NCBI RefSeq assembly: GCF_018613755.1
Contig: NZ_JAGGPP010000008.1
Coordinates: 434,001 to 498,000, forward strand
Length of the DNA: 64,000 bases
Direction of reading: 5' to 3'
DNA from: Arthrobacter sp. ISL-72
GTDB taxonomy: Bacteria; Actinomycetota; Actinomycetes; Actinomycetales; Micrococcaceae
The notes beneath the pieces are model-generated. The model made no database searches, was not told where the DNA came from, and saw only the letters and a list, made by a program, of their open reading frames with translations. The position numbers and the translations under genes are program-made. Below, in pieces: positions 7,828 through 15,863 of this stretch (positions are counted from its first letter, which is position 1; each line of letters starts with the position of its first letter).

Positions 7828-9445
7828 GGTCGCCTCCTTCGGCACCGGAGGTGGAAGTCCGGGCAGGCTGTCCGCCGGTCGTGTCGGCACTCGCGCGGGC
7901 TGTACCGGCGTGGGCGGCGTCTGCCTGCGCGGTTTCCGGTGGCAGGCCGGCCATCATCAGGCCCAGGACGTCGCGTCCGGTACCTGCCGGAACGATCCCC
8001 ACCAGCTTGCCCTTGTAGAGGACGGCGATCCGGTCCGCGAGTTCGATCACTTCGTCGAGTTCGGTGGACACGATCATCACTGGCGTGCCCTGGTCCCGTT
8101 CAGCCACAATGCGTTTGTGCAGGAACTCGATGGAACCCACGTCCACACCGCGGGTGGGCTGGGAGGCGATGAACAGACGCAGCGGCCGGGACAGCTCCCT
8201 GGCCATGACCACTTTCTGCTGGTTACCGCCGGAGAGCGTTCCCGCAGCCAGTGACCCTGACGGGGTCCGGACATCGAATTCGCCGATCCGGGACTTGGCG
8301 TTCTCCAGGATCTTTGCGGGGCTCATGCTGATGCCCTTGGCGAACGGCGGCTGGTCGTAGAGGTCCAGCACCAGGTTCTCCGCGATGGAGAACGTGCCGA
8401 TGAGGCCGTCGACGGTCCGGTCTTCAGGAACAAAGCCGACGCCGGCCCTGAGCACTTCCTTGACGCTGCGGCCCACGAGCTCCTCGCCGTCCAGGAGGAT
8501 TGATCCTTCGCAGCGTTCCTGGAGGCCGAGGATGGCTTCCGCAAGCTCCGTCTGGCCGTTGCCCTGCACACCGGCCACGGCAAGGATCTCTCCTCGGGCG
8601 ATATCGAAGCTGATGCCGTCCACGACGTGCTGCCCGGTCGGGGCGATCACCGTAACGTCCTTGACCTGGAATGTGGTTTCCTGCGGCTTGGCCGGAGCCT
8701 TGTCCAGCGTCAGGCTGACTGCCCGCCCCACCATCATCGAGGCAAGCTCGGTGGTGGACGCACCGGGATGGGCAGTCCCCACCACTTTGCCGCGCCGGAT
8801 CACCGTGATGGTGTCGGATACTTCCTTCACTTCGCGGAGTTTGTGCGAGATGAAAACGATCGAGGTGCCGTTGCTTTTCAGCTGGCGCATGATGTCCAGG
8901 AGCTCGTCGGTGTCCTGCGGCGTGAGCACGGCGGTGGGTTCGTCCAGGATAAGCACCTTGGCGTCGCGGACCAGGGCCTTGATGATTTCCACGCGCTGCT
9001 GGACACCCACGGGGAGGTCCTCGATCAGGGCGTCCGGGTCGACGTCGAAACCGTACTTGTCGGAGATCTCCTTGATCTTCCGGCGGGTGTCGTCCAGGTT
9101 GAGGAAGCCGCCCGCCTTGGTGGTTTCGGCGCCGAGCGCCACGTTCTCCGCGACGGTAAACACCGGGACCAGCATGAAGTGCTGGTGCACCATGCCGATG
9201 CCTGCAGCCATCGCGTCGCCCGGGCCGCGGAAGGTAACAGCCTTGCCGTTCACCAGGATTTCGCCCTCACTGGGCTCGTACAGTCCATAGAGGACATTCA
9301 TCAGCGTGGACTTGCCGGCGCCGTTTTCACCAAGCAGGCAATGAATTTGCCCGGGTTCAACAACCACATCGATGTGATCGTTGGCAACTAGGGAGCCGAA
9401 GCGTTTGGTGATCCCTCTGAGTTCAAGTTTCAAAACTCTGACCAA
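7820..9445 (-). CDS. Nucleoside ABC transporter ATP-binding protein (two ATPase domains)
   Basis: Energises the importer. The 541-residue protein has two fused nucleotide-binding domains, as in sugar and nucleoside importers: domain 1 with Walker [10 protein letters not shown], signature LPVGVQQRVEI and Walker [11 protein letters not shown]; domain 2 with a degenerate Walker A (GVQGNGQTE) and a canonical [10 protein letters not shown] signature. The last 40 residues are Ala/Thr/Gly-rich and likely disordered. The start is doubtful: TTG at 9445 is used, a second TTG lies 12 bases inside, and neither has a good ribosome-binding site. A hairpin at 9577-9622 separates it from the lipoprotein gene. 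Confidence 0.92.
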   Translation of the reverse strand: MVRVLKLELRGITKRFGSLVANDHIDVVVEPGQIHCLLGENGAGKSTLMNVLYGLYEPSEGEILVNGKAVTFRGPGDAMAAGIGMVHQHFMLVPVFTVAENVALGAETTKAGGFLNLDDTRRKIKEISDKYGFDVDPDALIEDLPVGVQQRVEIIKALVRDAKVLILDEPTAVLTPQDTDELLDIMRQLKSNGTSIVFISHKLREVKEVSDTITVIRRGKVVGTAHPGASTTELASMMVGRAVSLTLDKAPAKPQETTFQVKDVTVIAPTGQHVVDGISFDIARGEILAVAGVQGNGQTELAEAILGLQERCEGSILLDGEELVGRSVKEVLRAGVGFVPEDRTVDGLIGTFSIAENLVLDLYDQPPFAKGISMSPAKILENAKSRIGEFDVRTPSGSLAAGTLSGGNQQKVVMARELSRPLRLFIASQPTRGVDVGSIEFLHKRIVAERDQGTPVMIVSTELDEVIELADRIAVLYKGKLVGIVPAGTGRDVLGLMMAGLPPETAQADAAHAGTARASADTTGGQPARTSTSGAEGGDHD

Positions 9446-9576
9446 TCTCGAAGCGTCCGGAAAATGTGCCCGGACGGGATATGTGGCTGCAGCACCAGCC
9501 TAGTGCCTGCAGCCTTTGGCGAAGCGGGCTAAGCCCGTCGGAAAAGCAATGCCGTTAGGAAAACGGACGCGCAACG

Positions 9577-9622
9577 AAAAGCGCCACCGCCCGGAAGTCA
9601 ATGACCAATCGGGTGGTGGCGC
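9577..9622 (-). terminator. Rho-independent-type terminator/attenuator between lipoprotein and ATPase genes
   Basis: On the minus strand a 13-bp stem (GCGCCACCACCCG with CGGGCGGTGGCGC, one wobble) is followed by TTTT. It starts 15 bases after the lipoprotein stop and about 130 bases before the ATPase start. It probably lets the binding protein be made in excess, with some read-through into the membrane genes. Confidence 0.7.
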
Positions 9623-9636
9623 TTGTGCGGAGGAAG

Positions 9637-10746
9637 TCAGGCCTTCGGGCTTGCTGCCGACTCGACCTTCAACTTGCCGTCGACGATGTCCTTCTTGATC
9701 TGCTCAAGTTCGGTCTTCAGTTCCGCGGGGACCTGCGAGTCCAGCTCGTGGAACGGGGCCAGCTGCACGCCGTCGTTCGCCAGGGTGCCGATGTACGGCG
9801 TGTTGGTGAACTTGCCGTCCTTGTCTTCCTTCACCACGGTCTCGACTGCTTCGCCCATCTGCTTCATGACGGAGGAGAGCATGATGTCCTTGTAGTCAGG
9901 AGCGGCGAGGAAGCCGTCCGAGTCCACCCAGATGAGCTTCACGTCCTTGCCCGCAGCCTTGGCTTCCTTGAGAGCCGCGCCGGCGCCCTTGCCCACTGGG
10001 CCGGCAACGGGCATCACGATGTCTGCGCCCTGGTCCAGGAAGTTCTGGGTCAGCTGCTTGCCCTTGTCCTGCTTTTCGAAGTCGCCGGTGAAGCTGCCGT
10101 CCTGCTTGGCCTTGTCCCAGCCAAGGACCTTGACGTCCTTGCCCTTCTTCTCGTTGTAGTACTTCACGCCGTCCGCGTAGCCGTCCATAAAAATAGTGAC
10201 CGCGGGGATCTTGATGCCGCCGAAGGTTGCCACGGTTCCGGTCTTGGTGGTGCCCGCTGCCAGGTAGCCCGCCATGAAGGCAGCCTGGGCCGTGTCATAG
10301 ATGATCGACTTGACGTTGGTGACGGGCGTCTCGTAGCCGAAGTCGATGATGGCGAAGTGCTTGTCCGGGTTGGCAGTGGCCTGGACCTTCGTGGCATCGC
10401 CGAGCAAGAAGCCGACGGTGATGGTCAGGTCACAGCCCGCGGTGACCATGGCCCGGAGGTTCGGTTCGAAGTCATTGTTGGTCTTGGACTCGACCTGGTT
10501 AACCTTGATTCCAAGGTCCTTCTCGGTTTTCTTCAGACCTTCGTAGGAGGACTGGTTGAACGACTGGTCGTCGAATCCGCCCGAGTCGGACACGATGCAG
10601 CCCGTGTAGTCGCTTGCGGTGGCGCTGGCGGTGCTGCCGGCTTCCGGTGCGGCCCCGCAGCCGGTCAGCAGGAGAGCGGCCGTGCCCGCGGTGGCGACGC
10701 CGGCCATTGAACCGCGCTTGAGGGTTGCACGCAGTGAGTTCTTCAA
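9637..10746 (-). CDS. BMP family nucleoside-binding lipoprotein
   Basis: Extracytoplasmic substrate-binding lipoprotein of the Bmp/PnrA/Med family that captures nucleosides. The 369-residue precursor has a signal peptide ending in the lipobox LLTGC (lipidated Cys near residue 30), then DYTGCIVSDSGGFDDQSFNQ, which contains the family GGxxDxSFN ligand-binding motif, and later GVKYYNEKKGKDVKVLGW. The TTG start is supported by GGAGGA four bases upstream. It is the first gene of the importer operon. The 237-bp gap upstream (10747-10983) should hold the operon promoter; a TACAGT hexamer is visible but without a convincing -35, and I see no gene there. Confidence 0.93.
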   Translation of the reverse strand: MKNSLRATLKRGSMAGVATAGTAALLLTGCGAAPEAGSTASATASDYTGCIVSDSGGFDDQSFNQSSYEGLKKTEKDLGIKVNQVESKTNNDFEPNLRAMVTAGCDLTITVGFLLGDATKVQATANPDKHFAIIDFGYETPVTNVKSIIYDTAQAAFMAGYLAAGTTKTGTVATFGGIKIPAVTIFMDGYADGVKYYNEKKGKDVKVLGWDKAKQDGSFTGDFEKQDKGKQLTQNFLDQGADIVMPVAGPVGKGAGAALKEAKAAGKDVKLIWVDSDGFLAAPDYKDIMLSSVMKQMGEAVETVVKEDKDGKFTNTPYIGTLANDGVQLAPFHELDSQVPAELKTELEQIKKDIVDGKLKVESAASPKA

Positions 10747-10983
10747 TTTTCCTCCAGGAACAAAGAGATAGGCGCTACGACGGGAGTCAATGAGTGTCCG
10801 TTTCGAATTGCCACTGAAATTCTGTTTTCACTGATGGTTTCGCAGCACTGCGCCGAGGCGCACTGATGACAGCTACTGTAGTGGCCTAGAACACGTCCTG
10901 ATACCGGGCCGGCACCCGCGGCGGAAGATTGTTGAGAACTTGTTACCTATCGGTAGCCGCCACCGCAAGCCATGTCCAGATCC

Positions 10984-12015
10984 CTAAATCCGGACTAGCA
11001 TCTTTCCGGTGTTGGCGCCGTCGAGGAGGTCCATGAAGGCCTGCGGGGCGTTCTCCAAGCCGTCCACCACCGTTTCGTCGTAGCGGACGGTGCCGTCAGC
11101 CAGCCACGGGGACACCGTTTCAATGAACTCCCCCATGTACTGCCAGTAGCTGCCGACCAGGAAGCCCTTGAGCGTCAGCTGCTTGCCGATGGCCTGCATG
11201 AGGTTCCGGGGAGCAGGCGTAGGTTCAGTGGAGTTGTACTGGGCGATGGCACCGCACATGGCCACGCGGCCACCGACGGTCAGCGCAGCCAGAGCCGCTT
11301 CAAGATGCTCACCGCCGACGTTGTCAAAGTACACGTCGATTCCGCGTTCACCGGCTGCTGCCGCCAGCTGTTCGCCCACCGGGGCATCGTTGTAGTTGAA
11401 AGCGCCATCGAAACCCAGCTCCAGCAGGCGAGCCACTTTGTCCGCGGAACCCGCGCTGCCGATGACACGGGAGGCACCCATCGCCTTGGCGAGCTGGCCG
11501 ACGAGGGAACCCACTGCACCGGCGGCTCCGGAAATGAACACCACCTCGCCCGGTTTGAAGGCGGCGACTTTGAGCAGCCCGGCGTACGCCGTCAGACCGG
11601 TCATGCCCAGTGCGCCAAGGAACGCCGACGCCGGCGCATGATCGGTTCGGGCCGGGGCGGCGGCGGCGGCATCAAGCACCGCGTATTCGCGCCAGCCGAG
11701 GGAATGCACGACGACGTCCCCCACCTTGCGTTCGTCCGACCTGGACGCGATCACCTCACCGACGGCGCCGCCGTCGAGCGCTTTATTCAGCGCAAACGGC
11801 GCTGAATACGACTTGACGTCATTCATACGGCCGCGCATGTAGGGGTCCACGGAGATGAAGTGGTTGCGGACCAGCACCTGGCCGTCCTGCAGTTCCGGGA
11901 GCTCCGATTCGGCGAGGCGGAAATTCTCCGGTACCGGCCGGCCGTGGGGACGGGAGGCCAGCTGGATCTCGCGCGTGGCGGTGGGGAGTGTGATGGTTTC
12001 CGTGCGGGTGCTCAT
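10984..12015 (-). CDS. NADPH-dependent zinc-independent oxidoreductase (MDR superfamily)
   Basis: Medium-chain reductase of the CurA/leukotriene-B4-dehydrogenase/alkenal-reductase type, reducing activated alkenes or quinones with NADPH. In its 343 residues are SVDPYMRGRM near residue 55, the Rossmann segment VFISGAAGAVGSLVGQLAKA and GAFNYNDAP, with no zinc-ligand cysteine cluster. The ATG overlaps the ohr stop as ATGA, so it is the third gene of the ohrR-ohr unit. That context suggests it detoxifies reactive carbonyls produced from lipid peroxides; this is inference. Confidence 0.88.
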   Translation of the reverse strand: MSTRTETITLPTATREIQLASRPHGRPVPENFRLAESELPELQDGQVLVRNHFISVDPYMRGRMNDVKSYSAPFALNKALDGGAVGEVIASRSDERKVGDVVVHSLGWREYAVLDAAAAAPARTDHAPASAFLGALGMTGLTAYAGLLKVAAFKPGEVVFISGAAGAVGSLVGQLAKAMGASRVIGSAGSADKVARLLELGFDGAFNYNDAPVGEQLAAAAGERGIDVYFDNVGGEHLEAALAALTVGGRVAMCGAIAQYNSTEPTPAPRNLMQAIGKQLTLKGFLVGSYWQYMGEFIETVSPWLADGTVRYDETVVDGLENAPQAFMDLLDGANTGKMLVRI

Positions 12016-12443
12016 GCGGCAACCTCCAGGATCTTGATGTCTACATTGATGTTGCCGCGGGTGGCATTGGAGTACGGGCAGATCTGGTGCGCCTTGGCCA
12101 CGAGGGCCTCAGCGGTGGCGAGGTCCAGGGCCGGCAGCGCGATTTCGAGCTCAGCGGCCAGGCCATAGCCCACGCCGTCTTCGAGGGCGCCAAAGTGGAT
12201 TTTGGCTGCCACGGCGGAATCGGTCAGGTCCGCTTTCTCCTTGCGGCCCACGAGGCGCAGGGCGGAGTGGAAGCACGCGGCGTAGCCCGCAGCGAACAGC
12301 TGTTCCGGGTTGGTGCCCTGGCCGTTGCCACCCAGTTCCACCGGGCTTGCCAGCGTCACATCGAGCTTGCCGTCCTTGGTCCGGGCGTTGCCGTCCCGGC
12401 CCTCGCCTGAGGCCAGTGCTTCTGCAGTGTAGAGAGTCTTCAC
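12012..12443 (-). CDS. ohr: Organic hydroperoxide resistance protein (Ohr)
   Basis: Thiol peroxidase of the Ohr/OsmC fold that reduces organic hydroperoxides, usually with lipoyl partners. The 143-residue product has the two catalytic cysteines, Cys57 in AAGYAACFHSAL and Cys122 in HQICPYSNATRGN. The latter, with the short N-terminal TLYTAEALASGEGRDG, identifies Ohr rather than OsmC. It sits 47 bases downstream of a MarR gene of OhrR type and overlaps the following oxidoreductase gene. Expression is probably controlled from the OhrR box at 12956-12972, since no second copy of the box is seen directly before ohr. Confidence 0.94.
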   Translation of the reverse strand: MKTLYTAEALASGEGRDGNARTKDGKLDVTLASPVELGGNGQGTNPEQLFAAGYAACFHSALRLVGRKEKADLTDSAVAAKIHFGALEDGVGYGLAAELEIALPALDLATAEALVAKAHQICPYSNATRGNINVDIKILEVAA

Positions 12444-12490
12444 GTGGTTCCGTTCTGTTTAATGGAAAGTCTGTGTAAAACCGGTTTCGC

Positions 12491-12940
12491 CTAGCGGACG
12501 GAGTGCAGGGCGGCGGTCAGCCGGGCGAGGGTCTCCCGGAGCTGGTCGAGTTCCGCCGCGGAGAGGCCGGCCGCGTCTGCGAGCTGCTGGGGAATGGCGC
12601 TGGACTTGGCGCTGAGGGCCGTGCCGGAGTCCGTCAGGTAGACCTCGACCCGGCGCTCATCCTCGGCCGAACGCCTCCGCTCCACCAGGCCCAGGGATTC
12701 GAGCCTCTTCAGCAGCGGGGAGAGCGTGCCCGAGTCCAGGCCCAGCTCCTCCCCCAGTTCACGCACGCTGCGGGGCTGGTCCTCCCAGAGCACCAGCATG
12801 ACGAGGTACTGCGGGTAGGTCAGGCCCAGCTCGTCCAGCAGGGGCCGGTACACGGCGGTGGCCGCCTTGGACGCGGAGTACAGCGCGAAGCACACCTGCC
12901 TGTCGAGGCGGGGGGCGTTGAGTCTGGGGGCTTCGGGCAT
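12491..12940 (-). CDS. ohrR: OhrR-type MarR family peroxide-sensing repressor
   Basis: Represses ohr and is inactivated by oxidation of a reactive cysteine. From ATG at 12940 the protein has about 149 residues: Cys17 in QVCFALYSASKA is the conserved sensing cysteine, followed by YPQYLVMLVLW, the winged helix-turn-helix (RSVRELGEELGLDSGTLSPL) and the wing with RRSAEDERRVEVYLT. A TTG at 12961 in the same frame would add seven residues, but it lies inside the operator, so the ATG is preferred. That ATG has no ribosome-binding site. It sits seven bases after TATCGT, so the message is probably leaderless. Autoregulation is expected. Confidence 0.9.
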   Translation of the reverse strand: MPEAPRLNAPRLDRQVCFALYSASKAATAVYRPLLDELGLTYPQYLVMLVLWEDQPRSVRELGEELGLDSGTLSPLLKRLESLGLVERRRSAEDERRVEVYLTDSGTALSAKSSAIPQQLADAAGLSAAELDQLRETLARLTAALHSVR

Positions 12941-12955
12941 GGGAAAAACGATATC

Positions 12956-12972
12956 GCACAATTAGATTGTGC
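12956..12972. promoter_or_regulatory. OhrR operator
   Basis: A perfect 7-bp inverted repeat with a 3-bp spacer, GCACAATTAGATTGTGC, lies 16 bases upstream of the ohrR ATG. It closely resembles the known OhrR box core (ACAATT-AATTGT). It falls between a possible -35 (TTGTGC) and -10 (TATCGT) with a 17-bp spacer, an ideal position for repression. Confidence 0.8.
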
Positions 12973-12994
12973 ACAACTCATCCACGCAATAAAG

Positions 12995-13113
12995 AGCGCG
13001 AACGGACACATGGGGCCCCGCAAGAAGCGCGAACGGACAGTTGGGGCCCCGATTTCGGGGCCCCAACTGTCCGTTCGCGCTAAAGAGCAGGGCTTAAGTG
13101 TTCGTTCGCGCTG
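12995..13113. repeat. Palindromic module cluster with a 56-bp near-perfect palindrome
   Basis: Four copies of a module starting GCGCGAACGGACA are packed here: a direct copy at 12995-13020, a direct copy at 13026-13052, an inverted copy at 13055-13081, and a shorter diverged inverted copy around 13099-13113. The middle two form arms of 27 bp each, perfectly complementary and separated by two bases. The cluster lies between the 3' end of the M20 amidohydrolase gene and the ohrR promoter. It looks like a REP-type intergenic repeat that may also end transcription. Confidence 0.85.
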
Positions 13114-13127
13114 AAGGGGTGCGCTTC

Positions 13128-14327
13128 TTAGAGGTCGCGGATGGTGCGGAGTGCTGCCGCGGTCAGGACCTGGATGCCGTAGCCCAGCGCACGCTCGTCG
13201 AGGATATAGTCGCCTCGGTGCAGGTCGTACTCCTCGCCGCCGGGAGTCTTGGTGCCGAGGCGCATCATCGCTCCGGGCAGCTCGGCCAGGAACCAGGCGA
13301 AATCCTCGCCTCCCATGGACTGGGGCGTGAGGACAACGGCGCTTTCGGCGATCTCGGCACGCGCGGCCGCCTCGATGAGCGCGGTCTCGTGTTCGGAGTT
13401 GACTACAGGGGGAACGCCGCGCGTGTGCTCCAGCCGGACGTCCACGTTATACGGCTCGGCAACCTGGTGCACCACTTCGTCCAGGAGTTCACCGGCGCTG
13501 TGCCAGGCGTCGCGGTCCAGGCACCGCATGGTCCCGGCCATGTACCCCGTGCCCGGAATGGCGTTGGGCGCCGAGCCCGCGGAGATGTGGCCCCAGACCA
13601 CGGAGACGCCGCTGCGCACATCCACGCGCCGGGACAGGACGGCCGGCACGTTGACGGCGATCTGCGCCAGCGCGAAGACGAGGTCCTCGGTGAGGTGCGG
13701 CCTGGAGGTGTGGCCGCCACGGCCGGAAAGCTCGATCCTGATGGTGTCCGAAGCCGAGGTGATGGCACCGATCCGGGTGCCGATCTTGCCCACCTCGATG
13801 CGCGGATCGCAGTGCAGGGCCAGGATGCGCGGCACCCCCTCCAGCACGCCCTGCTCGATGCAGGAGTGCGCTCCGCCCGGCATGGTTTCCTCGGCCGGCT
13901 GGAAAATGATGCGGACCGTGCCGCCGAGCGGGGACTCCTCATGCATGCCGTGCAGCACCAGGGCGATGCCCAGCATGGTGGTGGTGTGGACATCGTGGCC
14001 GCACGCGTGCGTGACGCCGTGGTTCTTGGACGCGAACGGGAGCCCTGTTTCCTCAATGATGGGAAGGGCGTCGATATCGCCGCGGAGGGCCGTGGCAATG
14101 GGGCCCGCACCGACGTCGACAGTCAGCCCGGTGCCTTCGAGCCGCCGCGGTTTCAGCCCGGCCGCTTCGAGCCGCTCCGCCAGTTTGTTGGTGGTCCGGA
14201 ACTCCTTGAAGGACAGCTCCGGATGCGCATGCAGGTCACGGCGGAAATCGATCAGTTCCGGCAGCAGCGGCTCCAGCCACGGCGCCACCAGGGCGGTTGG
14301 CTCGGCTTCAGTAGTGTAATTGCGCAC
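13128..14327 (-). CDS. M20 family metallopeptidase/amidohydrolase
   Basis: Zinc amidohydrolase of the M20D type (hippurate, N-acetyl-amino-acid or IAA-amino-acid hydrolase-like), cytoplasmic. In its 399 residues are FRRDLHAHPELSFKE near residue 28, the metal motifs HACGHDVHTTTML and QPAEETMPGGA, the dimerisation domain with LSGRGGHTSRPH, and the C-terminal MGGEDFAWF. All key ligands are present, so it should be active, but the substrate cannot be predicted. No signal peptide is seen. It appears monocistronic: a large hairpin lies upstream and the palindrome cluster downstream. Confidence 0.92.
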   Translation of the reverse strand: MRNYTTEAEPTALVAPWLEPLLPELIDFRRDLHAHPELSFKEFRTTNKLAERLEAAGLKPRRLEGTGLTVDVGAGPIATALRGDIDALPIIEETGLPFASKNHGVTHACGHDVHTTTMLGIALVLHGMHEESPLGGTVRIIFQPAEETMPGGAHSCIEQGVLEGVPRILALHCDPRIEVGKIGTRIGAITSASDTIRIELSGRGGHTSRPHLTEDLVFALAQIAVNVPAVLSRRVDVRSGVSVVWGHISAGSAPNAIPGTGYMAGTMRCLDRDAWHSAGELLDEVVHQVAEPYNVDVRLEHTRGVPPVVNSEHETALIEAAARAEIAESAVVLTPQSMGGEDFAWFLAELPGAMMRLGTKTPGGEEYDLHRGDYILDERALGYGIQVLTAAALRTIRDL

Positions 14328-14412
14328 TATCCAACTCTAGCGACGGTGCCGGGAATACCCGCATCAGGGTCTGCGGGTTACGGATCCGGGAGCCGGCCTC
14401 CGCCTGAAACAG

Positions 14413-14455
14413 CTCAGCCCAGGCTGTCCGGCGGAAGCCGGAAGCCTGGGCTGAG
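14413..14455 (-). terminator. Strong hairpin downstream of manC
   Basis: A 13-bp perfect stem (CTCAGCCCAGGCT with AGCCTGGGCTGAG) is extended by a 6-bp TCCGGC/GCCGGA stem, a one-base bulge and a 4-base loop. It begins 17 bases after the manC stop. Only a short T-rich tail follows on the minus strand, but the stem is unusually long. Confidence 0.7.
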
Positions 14456-14471
14456 TCAGGGCACGTCAGGT

Positions 14472-15605
14472 TTAGAGGACGTCGGTGTCGCCGCTGGCCT
14501 TGAGGGCATCGACGGCGGCCTTGACCCGCTGCGAGTTCGCCATGGTGGTCACCAGCAGGGCATCGGGAGTGTCCACGATAACCACATCTTTGATGCCGAT
14601 CAGCGCAATGACGCGCTTGGTGTCCGTGACCACCACGCCGCTGGCGTTCTCGGTGAACACGCGGGCACCCTCGCCGAGGACGGTGACGTCGTCCACTTCC
14701 CTGGCGCTGTTGAGCCGGCCCACGGACGCAAAGTCCCCGACGTCGTCCCAGCGGAAGGTGCCGGGCACGACGGCGACGTCCCCGGCCGCGGCGGCAGGCT
14801 CCGCCACCGCGTAGTCGATGGCGATCTTCGGCAGCGTGGGCCAGAGCCGGGCGGTGACCTCGTCACGCTCCGGAGTGTCCCATGCCTCGGCGATCTCCGT
14901 GAGCCCCTTGAAGAGTTCAGGCTGGTTCGCTTCGAGGTGCTTCAGCATCAATGACACGGGCGCCACGAACATGCCTGCGTTCCAGACGTACTCCCCGCTG
15001 TCCACGTACTGCTGGGCAACGTCCTCGCTGGGCTTCTCGACGAACTCAACCACCGACTGCGCGCTCGGGGCCTTGGCAATGGCAAGGTTCTCCCCCGAGC
15101 GGATGTATCCGAAACCGGTGGAGGGGTGAGTGGGCTTAATGCCGATGGTGACGATCTTGCCCGCCGCTGCCGTGTGGATTGCTTCCCGAACGGCGTCCTG
15201 GAACAGCTCGTCCGGGCTGATCACCTGATCCGCGGCGAACGAACCCATGATGATTTCCGGGTCCCGCTGGTACAGGATGGCTGCTGCGAGGCCAATCGCT
15301 GCACCGGAGTCCTTGGGCTCGCTTTCGAGCACCAGATCCGCTTCACCGATTTCGGGGAGCTGGCTGCACACGGCGTTCCGGTGGGCCACGCCGGTAACCA
15401 CCAGCATGCCTCGTCCGGCGAGCGGTTCCAGGCGGTCATAGGTTGCCCGCAGCAGCGTGCTGCCGGAACCCGTGAGATCGTGAAGGAATTTGGGGGCTGC
15501 TGCACGTGACAGGGGCCAGAGGCGGGTCCCCACTCCGCCTGCAGGAATTACCGCAATAAAGCGGTCCAGCGGTGAATCCCGGCTTGTCACTATGTCTGTA
15601 GTCAT
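14472..15605 (-). CDS. manC: Mannose-1-phosphate guanylyltransferase
   Basis: Makes GDP-mannose from GTP and mannose-1-phosphate for glycans and glycolipids. The 377-residue protein lacks the extra C-terminal isomerase domain of bifunctional forms. The nucleotidyltransferase signature is IPAGGVGTRLWPLSRAAAPK near residue 20, followed by TGVAHRNAV, the FVEKPSEDVA sugar-binding segment, EYVWNAGMFV and TFRWDDVGDFASVG. TAAAGT lies eight bases before the ATG with no Shine-Dalgarno sequence, again suggesting a leaderless or very short leader. No other mannose gene is adjacent. Confidence 0.93.
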   Translation of the reverse strand: MTTDIVTSRDSPLDRFIAVIPAGGVGTRLWPLSRAAAPKFLHDLTGSGSTLLRATYDRLEPLAGRGMLVVTGVAHRNAVCSQLPEIGEADLVLESEPKDSGAAIGLAAAILYQRDPEIIMGSFAADQVISPDELFQDAVREAIHTAAAGKIVTIGIKPTHPSTGFGYIRSGENLAIAKAPSAQSVVEFVEKPSEDVAQQYVDSGEYVWNAGMFVAPVSLMLKHLEANQPELFKGLTEIAEAWDTPERDEVTARLWPTLPKIAIDYAVAEPAAAAGDVAVVPGTFRWDDVGDFASVGRLNSAREVDDVTVLGEGARVFTENASGVVVTDTKRVIALIGIKDVVIVDTPDALLVTTMANSQRVKAAVDALKASGDTDVL

Positions 15606-15744
15606 CAGGGCCTACTTTAGCTGACAGCTGCCCGCATCAGGGCAGTTGAGGCCTCCGAACCGCCCGCGCGGCAGCACCGATGTGGCGTTCGTCTCAAAAA
15701 TGGACAAAAACCGCGCAGGCACGGGACACCAAGGAGTTCCTAAA

Positions 15745-15780
15745 TTGAATAAGCTGTGAGCGAAGCCTAGATTTAGGCTT
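15745..15780 (+). promoter_or_regulatory. Promoter of the sdhCDAB operon with an overlapping dyad
   Basis: TTGAAT (15745-15750), a 17-bp spacer and TAGATT (15768-15773) give a well-formed sigma-70-type promoter. A 7-bp inverted repeat, AAGCCTA and TAGGCTT (15763-15769 and 15774-15780), brackets and overlaps the -10, a plausible operator. Expected transcription start is about 15780, leaving a leader of roughly 85 bases before sdhC. Confidence 0.65.
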
Positions 15781-15863
15781 GAGCTTACGAGTGCTCTCGC
15801 AGCAGGCGTTCCCCCCGCGTGGATCCCATGCCAGCGCCGCTGTGTTGCAGGGAGGTTTATTCA

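Noticed and set aside
10747..10983. Promoter of the BMP importer operon at TACAGT
   Set aside because: A TACAGT hexamer is present on the minus strand but no acceptable -35 at 16-18 bases; left unannotated.
12941..12961. TTG at 12961 as the ohrR start
   Set aside because: It lies inside the perfect operator dyad and has no ribosome-binding site; the ATG at 12940 fits the promoter spacing.
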